Part shown: positions 54,386-64,000 of the stretch, piece by piece
Position numbering within the stretch: position 1 is the stretch's first letter
Layout: the number at the start of each line of letters is the position of its first letter
Assembly: GCA_004369045.1 (NCBI GenBank)
Contig: ML213509.1
Coordinates: 124,001 to 188,000, forward strand
Source: Heliocybe sulcata
Taxonomy: Eukaryota > Basidiomycota > Agaricomycetes > Gloeophyllales > Gloeophyllaceae
DNA: 64,000 bases
Direction of reading: 5' to 3'
Position numbers and translations under genes: made by a program
Notes under the pieces: model-generated
What the model saw: only the letters and a program-made list of their open reading frames with translations
Database searches by the model: none
What the model was told of the DNA's origin: nothing

Positions 54386-55894
54386 ATGTCTACATCAGAG
54401 GATCCTGCGAGCAAGAGTCTGCCGGTACAAATCACTGAAGGTGAAAAGTCTCTCATTAGCGGCACAGCCCAGAGCTCTTTAATGCCTCCACCTTGCTCGA
54501 GGTCATTGGGAGGATACTTGTGCTGACACCGTACATGTATATTAGATGAAGCCGCGCTCTACGACCGGCAAATCCGCTTGTGGGGTCTGGAAGCACAGCA
54601 GAGGTTCGTCCCCCTCCCGCTTGCGCCCAGCACACATCTCAAACTCACCTTAGCGTGCCTATCCCTCTGCCCTCGTTCGCTCGCCATGATGTAGGATGCG
54701 CAATGCGGCTATATTGATGGTGAACCTCAAAGGCGCCGCAACGGAGACGATAAAGAATATCGTGCTTGCGGGGGTGGGGAAGCTCGTTGTCGCGGATGGG
54801 GAGGAAGTGAAAGAGGAGGACTTGGGAGCGGGCTTCTTATTTAGGGACGAGGATGTTGGGAGTATGGCGAGTACATTCTATGTCACTTCGCGACTCTGTT
54901 CTGATGCCGGTGGTGGGTTTAGAGGGTGGATGCTGCGAAAGCGCGAATCGAGAGTCTAAACCCGCTCGTTGCTGTGGAAGCGATATCAGATGCTTCCGTG
55001 CTTGAGGGGGAGAAGCTGGACCAACTGGTGCAGGGAGTGGACCTTGTGTGCGTTACAGATTCGGATCGAGATTTCTTGGTCAGGACGTGCTTCTAGAGAC
55101 TTGAATGTTTGCTGATGCACTAAACTAGATTCGCGTGAACGATACGTGTCGGAAGTTTGGAAAACCGTTCTATGCAGGAGGTACGTATGGTCTGTATGGA
55201 TACATCTTCTGTGATTTGGGGAAGCATGAGTATATATCTCCGTATGTCCTTCCTATCCATCATGACGTGTGTTTTGTACTGACATGCCGATTTGTTCAGC
55301 GACCGGAATCCGCCAAAGGACGCGCCTCCCAAAACTGTCAAAGTGACAGCCACGTACACCCCTCTAGATGCAGCTCTCCGCCACAAATGGACTGGCATGA
55401 CACGGAAACAGACGAAAGAGCTCAATCCCGGCGTCGTCTTCGCAATTTTAGGTCAGAAAATCCTATCAAGTGTACCGCAGACAGCTGATATGCCATGTCC
55501 TCGTTTAAGGACTCTGGGAATACCAATCCAAACACCAAGGAACTCTGCCCGACGATGCCACCTGTGCATTTGAGCTGCAGACAGCTGCGAACGGTCTGCT
55601 GTCTGCTGCGGAGCTGAACAAGCAAGCACTGAGTGCTGTACCCAATGAGGTCATTGAGTAAGTGGATGTGCGATCTCTGATGCTCACTGCCTCAATGTCA
55701 TTTCCTTCATGTTTGACAGATCTATTGCGACGACGGCGTCACACGAATTTTCGCCGGTATGTGCTGTTGTTGGTGGGATGCTCGCGCAGGATATTTTGAA
55801 GGCACTGGCTGCTCGTGAGCCTCCCATTGCGAACTTCTTTGTGTTCGATGGGACGAGCGGGGCGGGGACTGTTGTCCGTATGGGTATGCCCTAG
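54386..55894 (+). CDS. aos1: SUMO-activating enzyme subunit 1 (AOS1/SAE1)
   Basis: Eight exons (54386-54440, 54546-54603, 54695-54866, 54923-55078, 55129-55241, 55300-55451, 55510-55657, 55720-55894) give 342 residues, the normal length. YDRQIRLWG at 24-32 opens the ThiF/E1 fold. Next come NIVLAGVGKLVVAD and DVGSM joined to RVDAAKARIESLNP, then CRKFGKPFYAGGTYGLYGYI, which fit Aos1/SAE1 and the inactive half of E1 enzymes. The C-terminal block SPVCAVVGGMLAQDILKAL is also typical. Aos1 pairs with Uba2, which holds the catalytic Cys, to adenylate SUMO. Intron 3 (54867-54922) must start with GC (GCGAGT): only ATG at 54864-54866 joined to AGG at 54923 restores the family sequence. ULP2, which removes SUMO, lies 6 kb away. 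Confidence 0.93.
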
Positions 55895-56744
55895 TGCTTC
55901 CTCTATTTCTTGCTGTCCTTGCTATACTGTAAATATTGCTAATGCACTGGCTATGCTGGTTCTGTCTCCGACGTCAACGCCGATGTTTCCCCTGCGTCAC
56001 TCCGCACGACCCGTTCAACGTTGCCTCCGTGCCCGATTGTCTTGGCCCTGATCGTGACGTCCCGCATCATGCAAGACGTTCAGGAAGCACCATTACACGC
56101 TATCGGGCTCGCCGACCGCCCTCGAACATCGGCATCGGATATCGCAGCGATTCTGTTCTATCTCATGCTCGGCTTGAGTGCGGCCTCTATCAAAGGCTCC
56201 ACGACGGATTACTAGCACCGTCTGCGCATTCGTGACTGTTACCTGGAATATGTTATGAGACCCTCGACACTCTTCCAGCCGCCCGCGCTAGATGTTCTTT
56301 GGAGGTCTCAGCCTTCGAAGCGAAGTAGCAGACTGAAAGTGATATTACTTATCGTTTCTTGCGCGCTAGACATGGAGAGGCCACTGCTCATGTCGGATAA
56401 TCGGCTCGGGAGCTGGCTGCCTATGTCACTTCTCCATTGACTTGGGTGTGTCGCTCAAGATTAGTTGTATTATTCATTGTAGCCTCCGCATATATTCTGC
56501 GCTCTTGAGAACCTGTACGCTGCATCTGCCTTTATGTTGGCCGGAGTTCTGGGGTCATATGCCAATCCAAAGCTCCGATTCCGTTTCGAGATTTGTGGCG
56601 ATGAACCGCCCACGCGAGTGACGTGACGTCGAGGCTGCAACCCTGCGCATGTCTCAGCGCTCCGAGTGGGAACGAGGACGGTGTAGTTGAATTTCGTTCA
56701 CAGCCGTCGTCGTCGGCGTTTCCTAACCTCCTCCATCACGAACC
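55895..56744. other. Interval with a small uncertain open frame
   Basis: 850 bases between AOS1 and the KRE6-like gene. Plus-strand codons from about 55945 to 56215 stay open with coding-like content and a hydrophobic helix (IAAILFYLMLGLSAASIKG) near the end. There is no convincing start codon or upstream exon, so it may be a short unrecognised membrane protein, the remnant of one, or chance. The rest, close to 56745, should be the KRE6-like promoter. Confidence 0.3.
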
Positions 56745-58929
56745 ATGTCCCGCCAGCCACGAACGATGCCACCGCAAAGCTACTACGCCGTTCCTCAGAG
56801 CCCTGGCCCGCGTCAGGGCTATCCGTCCCAGTCCCAGTACAGCACGACGCGGCACCCAACGAGAACGCCATCAGGGAGTAGCCAAGCTCCGGGAGGATCA
56901 GGGAGAAGTAACGAGATGGCCCAGGATGTAGCGACAGGAGCGATTGGGGGCGACTACGGTCCCTATTCAGTGAGTCTCTTCCATGTTTCGGATGAATGAG
57001 ATCCTCATCTGCCCAGTATGTTCCTCCGAACAACGGTGGCTACAATTCATCGCGTTTTAGCGCCGCACCCTCCGAAATATCAACGACGACGGCTGGTGAT
57101 AAGTCAACCGCCGCGTTAGCGGGAAAGACCAGCACCGTGCCGGCGTACTTATGGGATACGGACGATCCATTCCTTGACGATGCACTACACAACCCAGACC
57201 CTGCCCGAGACGCTGCTGCCGACCGCTCGTTTACGCTTTTCTCAGGAAGAGGATGGATGAACGCTTCGGCTTTGGTCATCCTCGTCGCTGGTCTCCTGGT
57301 CCTCTTCGCTGGCTATCCTATCATTTCGTATTATAATCGGAATCTGCTGACTCAACCCGGCTACAACTACGGAGGCATCAATGCATCTGGTCAAATTGCT
57401 GACCTGCCGGGAATGCCCTCTCTGATAGACGCCGACACACCCCAAAGCGCCTACACTTACAATGGCAACGACGGCAAGTCCTACAAGTTGGTGTTCAGTG
57501 ATGAGTTCAACACCGATGGGCGAACGTTCTATCCTGGCGATGATCCGTACTGGGAAGCTGTTGATCTGAATTACTGGTGCGCTACGTTCGATTCTATGAT
57601 GTCATACGTTGAGGCTAACTCAAAGGCAGGCCGACCGGTGATCTGGAATGGTACAGTCCGGACGCCATCACGACACAGGATGGCAAGCTTGTCATCACAA
57701 TGTCGGAGCTGAACACACACAACCTGAATTTCCAGAGTGGCATGTTACAGGGTTGGAACAAGTTCTGCTTCACCACTGGTTACGTAGAAGTATCGGTCAG
57801 TCAGCCAGGCAGCCCGAGCGCACCCGGTCTCTGGCCTGCTGTATGGACAATGGGGAATCTGGGTCGGGCTGGCTACGGTGCTTCCACCGAAGGTGCGGGA
57901 GGTACTTGACGGGTTGACCAGATGCATCGACTGACATACATCCCTTCAGGCATGTGGCCCTACAGCTATGACACCTGCGACCTAGGTACCTTCCCCAACC
58001 AGACGGCCAAAGACGGCACCCCAGCGGCAGCTGCGACGGGCGGCAACGGTGACGGACCTATATCGTTCCTCCCTGGTCAGCGCGTCTCCGCATGCACCTG
58101 CCCCGGTGGCGACCACCCAGGCCCGAGCGTCTCCAAGGGGCGCAACGTTCCCGAGATCGATATTATTGAGACTCAGATTGACGTGAGCAGGATGCAGGGC
58201 GAAGTATCGCAGTCGCTCCAGATTGCGCCGTACAACTACCAGTACGACTTCGTCGACACGCCGCCTGCGACGACCATCTACGACTCGTCCCTCACGTCGT
58301 TCAATACGTACAAAGGGGGAACCTACCAGCAGGCGCTGTCGGCGGTGACTTACATCGATAGCTCGCACTATGGGGGCGCGGATGGGACATATGCGTCGTA
58401 TGGGTATGAGTGGTGGAGTGATCCAAATCATAGGGATGATGGTTATATTACGTGGGTTAGTGAGGGGAAGGAAGCGTGGACGCTCACGGCTGCGAGTATC
58501 GGGCCGGATTCGACAATGCAGATTAGCAGTAGGATTATCCCTGAAGAGCCGATGGTGAGTAGGTTTGGAATTGCGTGCTGCGTGGCGTCGCTGACCACTG
58601 AGATAGTACTTGGTTCTCAACTTGGGAATGTCACCGCAATTCCAGGCTCAAGACTTCCAGCACCTTACTTTCCCTACCAAGATGTACGTCGACTATGTGC
58701 GCGTGTATCAGCGGGACGATGTGGGATCGGAGGGGATCGGGTGTGATCCCAAGAGCCATCCAACGGCTGATTACATTCAGAAGTGAGTTGCCTGGCGTCT
58801 GCTAGCCTGTTTCCATTGCTGATTTGGTTCTTTACTAGCCACCTTAACGCTTACTCAAATCCCAACCTAACGACTTGGGCGGGTGCTGGGTACACTTTCC
58901 CACGCAACTCGTTATACGACGGCTGCTAA
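56745..58929 (+). CDS. kre6: KRE6/SKN1-type GH16 beta-glucan synthesis protein
   Basis: Six exons (56745-56969, 57017-57576, 57630-57892, 57950-58554, 58607-58782, 58839-58929) give 639 residues. A Ser/Pro-rich cytosolic N-terminus leads to one membrane helix at about 158-179 (ALVILVAGLLVLFAGYPII), then a lumenal GH16 domain. Landmarks are KLVFSDEFN, DLEWYSPDAITT after the second intron, GLWPAVWTMGNLGRAGYGA, MWPYSYDTCD, and the catalytic EIDIIE at 418-423 with both Glu residues present. MYVDYVRVYQR near the end also fits. KRE6 and SKN1 are type II Golgi/ER membrane proteins needed for cell-wall beta-1,6-glucan in yeast. The acceptor at 57628-57629 was chosen because it gives NYWPTGDLEW, the family sequence. 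Confidence 0.93.
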
Positions 58930-61900
58930 GCCATTTCTCTGGTTCGTTGCCCTGCAAATGCTCTCTTCCGCCCCTCCTAAAGTATTCCATCTTCCACAGC
59001 TCTCTGTTCTCTCCCATTGCGTATAAATGCAAGGACTTGTATCCATACTCGCCTGATCTAATCTGCTTACTCACGCTACGACTACTGCATGACCAGAATG
59101 TTTCCATACCTTGCTCGTCGATACCTGCCTCGCCCATCTTGGATTAGTTTAATGTGGCGGGATACATATGCGCGTGCTTTGATCTGCTATATGGCTGCGC
59201 ATTTGTCCGTACCAGTAGTAGTAGCCGTGGACCTTCTTAGCTCCCAATAGATGTACAAAATTTGAATGCTTTTCGAATCGTGAACGGTATGGGGATTATT
59301 TACACATCTTCCGTCGTAACATCCGAGTGGTATGGGACTGTCGCAATTGTGATCTTTAGGACTTGGGCTAACGAGCCTTGCTCCTATCTGGTCACATTCA
59401 TGCGGCCACGCGCTGTTCAGTGTCAAGGATTCGAGCCACTTTGAGCCACAGGCCACACCAGGACCAGCACTCACCACCGTCACGTGCAACCTCTTGGTCT
59501 AACTTGGCCGTCGGAGTGGCAACTGAGACACGCATCGTGCTGACTGCGGCCACCCTGCGTTTGCATACCACCTATTCTGCACGACTCTATGCGCCATTTC
59601 CTGCGGCAATGGACTTGCGCTCGTATGGGGCTCGAAAAAATACGCTGCTTTGTCTGTTTCGAGGCCAAAACCATCCCTTTATTGCCTGGTAGGTCTTGCC
59701 CAAATATCTCAGCTCAGGCACGATCTGTATGCCATGAGGAAACGTCTGTATCCATTCGCTGGTCTGGAGGCTTCCGTCCTCAGTGAAGTTCGGGAACGTT
59801 GACTGGCATGGTACCTCCGTCCTGGCCATGACAGATCAAGGGTCTGAACCTTCAAGACGACGAAGCTCCCAAACAGCGTATGTCAGAATAGCCTCTTACA
59901 GACGCGATTGGTAATCCTCCGACGATCTCTCAACTTGGACAATCGCGGCTGTTCGCAGTCACGAGCTGGACGACATGTGTTTCGGAGTCTGTGAAGGAGA
60001 AGTTGCCCTCTATTTCCGTGGCAAAGTGGCAGCAAGGTAATCGATGACGATCGAACCGTCCTCGCCTCATCGTCGAAGCTGCGTCGGGATGTGAGCCAAT
60101 AGCTTGGTCTCGCTTTACACTTCTCTGGCCTCCTTGCACAGATTACAGCACGCTGCGCTCGACATCTACCCTTGTGAAAAGGACTTCTGGCTCTGAAGGC
60201 AAGGAAATCAGTCTTAACTTGGTGCTCGGACCGTCTCCCGACCGCTATATCAAGGAACTTGGCGACATGCCTTTCCGCTGGTTCTGTGATTCATTGCGCT
60301 GAGGACCCATGTCTTTCAGTTTACCAAGATCGTCCGAGTGATACCCTCCTCAATAGCGACATGACCAATACCTGGAGCGGAGCTGATAATCCAGGGCGCT
60401 ATTGACAGTTCACGTGCAATGTACCATGGAGTCGGACATGTCTCTCGAAGCTTGTATCTGGTTCGAAAACTGCCCCGGCGACAAGGATGATCCTATATTG
60501 TCTCCCTGGTTTACGTAGGAGGCTAGGCATTATGGGCAGGCATTTTATTCAGAATACGCGACCTATATCGACGATGTTGGGCTGCAGGCCAGGTGTATGC
60601 GGACGAGAAGACTAGCCATTATGAGGATGGCGGAGAACGGAAGAGAACTAGGTTTCGACACTCGCCGATGCCACGCCTTCTAATTACCTCCCTGATAGCA
60701 CGTCTAACAGGTAAGTTTATCATGGTATGTATCTACTTCGAGCCCGAAGATCTAACCTCCTCTCGTCTTTTATGTGCCTTGCGACTGATAGGCCTGCCCA
60801 TGGATGCTATTTTACAAGATCGTCAGATTATGCAATATATCAGCGACTTCGAGGTCCTCCATGGGTACGGGAAAATCTTCCTGAAGTTGGCTTAATACAC
60901 GAGACTGGGAGTTCTTGGTCACGATTCGCGAAGATGCGTTGGCTTTGTTCCCGGAAGACTCTGGTTCAGCTGGACTGGTCTGAAAACTGCTTGTAGCTCG
61001 GGCGTCGGTGCTCTTTGCTCGCAGCATCCATGCCCTTGCGGTCTGTATTTATGCTGCGTAGTCGAGCTCATCGCCGACGCCGGCTTGCGGTATACGTGTC
61101 GCCTGTCGGTGCTGTCCGTCTTACAATGACGCCTTCTCATCCTCCCATGAAGGCGAGCGAATCGAGTTCTCGCTCGCCGAGCGACCGGCGGTAGCTTGCC
61201 TGGTCTCACCATTTTCTCAAGCACTATCGCTTCTTGGTGTTCCGATGGGAAGAAAAATCCGAAAGACACAGGTGCCGAGTCGAGGATTCGGATCAATACC
61301 TATGAATCCTCCAGTGACTGGTCGCATGATTAATCACCGGTGGGCTAGTGTTCTAGACGAAGGATGAGAACGTGAATTCGCAGAGGCCTTGAGTCGCCGA
61401 CGCTGTTGCCTTTTCTAGGGTTGTTTACGGATACAAGAGAGAACATTCGAACACGAGCCGGCGCTGTGTGCGGTGCTTTGTCATGATACCGAGCCATAGC
61501 TAATCGCGGCCCATGTGCTGGAACCTTCTGTCACATTGTTATCTTCTGGATGTATTTGCCTGCATGGGAGGACTGCCTCGGACTCTGCTCTACTGCGGGG
61601 ATGGACGGGAGACATTCCAGATCTCTGAGCCGGCGTGCCCTGGTCTTGGACGGGGTTTTCGACGGACTGGCGCTGAGTGAGAAGTATGGCCTGCAAATAA
61701 CCTCGGTGCCGACCTGTCCGTCTTGTCAATCCTCGCTTCCCTGGCGTAGAAGGCCTCAAGCTGATGGTAGACGGGGGTAAGGGGGTGTAGCACCATTCAT
61801 GGGAGGGTCCGGCCGGGCTAGTATCGCCTGGTCTGCGACTAGCTTTCGGGGTGCCTGTCAAAGGCATCAGAAGCTAAAGCCTACCCCCCTTCGCTGGGCC

Positions 61901-63062
61901 TGCTTGGATATGTTTACGTGCGCCCGGGAACAAGAATCAGCATTGAATATCCTTGTGGACTACTCTGTCCGCAATAGGACAACTCCGGATAGTGCTGGAC
62001 GCTGTTGGAACTTCTGACCTCGCGAAGCTCTGGATCGTACCGCCTGGAATGGGGCTGCGCGAGGTTCAAGCTTGCTGAGGTACATCTCTCTAGTTTCAAG
62101 CATACGCTCTACGGGTGGAATATCCTGGACTTCACATTGCTGGAGGTGTCCTGGTCGCTGGGACTGAACAACACTCCTCCCAAAGAGTGACTAGCTGAAG
62201 CCAGCTGGTCCGCGGTCTGTGGCCTAAAGTTTAGGTGTCCATTACTGCAGACTATCTGTCGCCTCCGTCCAAGAAGTAATTCTCTGTCCGCCTGCATCTT
62301 AGGTACCAACCTCAGGAAATCTTGGCGCGTACGCTCGACATGGTGGTGGTCCTCGTACGAAGCCCGAGGCCGATGAGAAGCATCTCGGGGAATTGAACAA
62401 CTGTTCATGGCTCTTGTTCCCGAATGGGATGGGATTACCCTCGACAGTTCCCCGAGTGGCATGCAGGACGTGCCTTCCTCGGACCCGAGAGTATAATGAA
62501 TTCAACCGGGCGGGCGTCATCCAGCAATTCGTCGGCGCCTGCTGCTCGCTCGGGCACGATGGAACCTTCACGGCCGAGGTCACCTGTGGTTGGGCGTAGC
62601 GTCAGCGAGATCTGGCTGGTTGCGTATGGTAAGACTTTGCGTCTTCGATGCCAAACTCAGGTACATTGGACAGCCCAGTTACTTTCTGCGACATGTCACA
62701 TGTTCTTTAGGTTTTGTCGTAAGTACAAATGTTAGAAAGGTGCTGTGGTCGTCAGTGCTGCACATCCGACGCTTGCCCGAGATTCAGTGATCGAAAGACT
62801 AAAATCACCTTAAATTCGGAACCGTGCAGTATGAGGCCAGCCATATATCCGGGATTTGCCCGGAAACGCAGGGCGCCTCGTGACGTGCGCAGGACATGCG
62901 CCCCGGGCATTGCAAGCAACGAGCAGAGAGCATAAACAGAGGGTGCGAACTGAGGCAATTGATGCCGTGTTTGAAATGGCGTGAAATCGATCCGGCGTCG
63001 CTTAGAGTGTCTACCCCGCATTGTCCCCCGCACCGACGACGACCTGCTCGCTATTCGTGGCG
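58930..63062. other. Gene-poor tract with scattered coding-like remnants
   Basis: About 4.1 kb without an intact gene. Coding-like stretches occur in isolation. Plus-strand 59880-60033 ends at a donor-like site. Plus-strand 60133-60300 includes LGPSPDRYIKELGDMPFRWF. Plus-strand 62490-62600 reads smoothly to a TAG. Minus-strand 59587-59829 is open for 80 codons. They are not joined by consistent splice sites, and stops interrupt the intervals. I recognise no family. A decayed host gene or genes is the likeliest reading. The last few hundred bases should hold the promoter of the Zn2Cys6 gene. Confidence 0.4.
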
Positions 63063-64000
63063 ATGCCCGTGGCCCGTCTTAAGAAAGAGGCCGAATCGGC
63101 GTCCCTGTCTTCCGACGACGGCGCTCCAAAGAAACACACCGCCGAAAACAGCAAGATCAAGCGAAAGTAAGTCAGCGTCCTCTCCTCCGACCTTTCCCCG
63201 CGTCCGCCCTTCCTGCCGCCGCGAGCTCGTCTGTCTCGAGCCGCCCCTGCTGCTTGGAGTCGCCTGCATGTTATGCGTCCTCTACCCGCTCCTCTCCTAG
63301 CTGCTGACCGCGATGAACCCAAACAGGCGCCAGTCGCAGAGTAAGCTTTACCCGCCTGGACAGCGCGAGTGTTGACGCCGTTGCAGGTTGTGACGCGTGC
63401 AGAGCCCGCAAGGTGCGGTGTGCTCGCGAGAACCCAGAGGACCAGAGCCAGCCATGCAAGCACTGCGTCGCCCTCGGCATCCCATGCACGTACGAGTACC
63501 AGCCGAAGAAACGAGGGCCTCCTAATCTGTGAGCGCGGTGGCGACTCGTCCGCGCCCGAATGCTGATATAGTGTCAACAGATACTTGCGTCGTCTCCAGG
63601 AGGCGGCGGCGGCGGCAGCGGCTGGGAAGTCGGAGAGCAAAAGCGATGAAATGTCAGTGTCCCCCATATCTGCGCAGATGAGCCCCCCGCGGTCCGCCAT
63701 CTCGCCCTCCAATACCGGTCCATCGTCTTTCCTCGACCCGTCGCTGTCGTCCATGCCCTCAGGTGCACTGGGTGCGCGGTACCCCATCTCCGCAGACTCT
63801 TTCCACTCCCAGTTCCTCAACATGTCCGGGCTGCCCTCCCCAACCTACGGCCCGCCGAGATCACCCCTCAGCGAAGACGGTCTCTTCTCGCCAACAGATC
63901 AACAGAGCACGTATCCATTACACAACTGGTCGTACAAGCAGTATCCGCAAAACATCCCGCCCCCAAGCGCCCTCGTACCTCTATCGTACTATTATCGACC
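63063..64000 (+). CDS. Zn(II)2Cys6 transcription factor (3' end outside window)
   Basis: Four exons are visible (63063-63166, 63327-63340, 63387-63528, 63581 to the edge). The six zinc-cluster cysteines are at 41, 44, 51, 63, 66 and 73 in the pattern CDACRARKVRC then CKHC and a final Cys. A basic linker with KKRGPPN and a short coil YLRRLQEAAAA follow. This arrangement is common in fungal binuclear-cluster regulators and recalls the XlnR/Xyr1 group, but the diagnostic middle domain lies beyond the window. After the cluster the protein is Ser/Pro-rich. Exon 2 is a 14-base micro-exon encoding RQSQ and part of a split Ser just before the first Cys. The frame is open to 64000, so the product is truncated only by the window. 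Confidence 0.85.

Noticed and set aside
60560-60595. YIDDVG resembling the YxDD box of a reverse transcriptase
   Set aside because: No other reverse transcriptase block, protease, integrase or terminal repeat is seen around it, so the match is too short to mean anything.

Overview
The window looks like nuclear DNA of a filamentous basidiomycete, probably an Agaricomycete. Genes are dense and on both strands. Most coding regions are cut by many introns of about 48-60 bases with GT..AG ends and CTRAY-like branch sites. The encoded set is typically fungal: a KRE6/SKN1 GH16 glucan protein, a Zn2Cys6 regulator, arrestin-like and F-box proteins. All exon chains given here were joined by hand, choosing splice sites that keep the reading phase and restore the family motifs. 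None was checked by a program or by RNA data. No rRNA, tRNA, CRISPR array, complete transposon or viral element was recognised.

Layout. 0.3-7.4 kb: two tandem arrestin-like genes and an MFS transporter. 7.7-10 kb: a protein-kinase-like gene whose 5' end is unresolved. 10.4-22 kb: RanGAP, a giant TPR/MLP1 nuclear-basket nucleoporin, MOB2, phosphopantothenoylcysteine decarboxylase and an F-box-like protein. 23-28.6 kb: a divergent pair of unrecognised genes, a DUF3605 protein and another unknown. 29-38 kb: a large Ser/Thr kinase and SMC6. 38.7-43.6 kb: a single-pass membrane protein, a decayed dehydrogenase pseudogene and a small unknown gene. 44-56 kb: a ULP2-type SUMO protease, dihydrofolate synthase, a large probably mitochondrial protein with internal repeats, and the SUMO E1 subunit AOS1. 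56.7-59 kb: the KRE6-like gene. 59-63 kb: a gene-poor, apparently decayed tract. 63 kb to the edge: a Zn2Cys6 regulator running off the window.

Shared biology. Five housekeeping genes belong to linked nuclear processes: RanGAP and TPR/MLP1 (nuclear transport and pore), SMC6 (Smc5/6, which carries a SUMO ligase in other fungi), ULP2 (SUMO removal) and AOS1 (SUMO activation). Nothing in the sequence shows co-regulation, so this may be chance.

The most unusual observations concern gene structure. They are a 12-base micro-exon inside the SMC6 Walker A loop, a 14-base micro-exon in the Zn2Cys6 gene, a 33-base in-frame micro-exon that copies the end of its neighbour, two GC-AG introns, and a cluster of three ACGCGT (MCB-like) sites upstream of the large kinase. 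I found no clearly new multi-gene system. The divergent unknown pair at 23.1-25.8 kb is the best place to look for undescribed biology.
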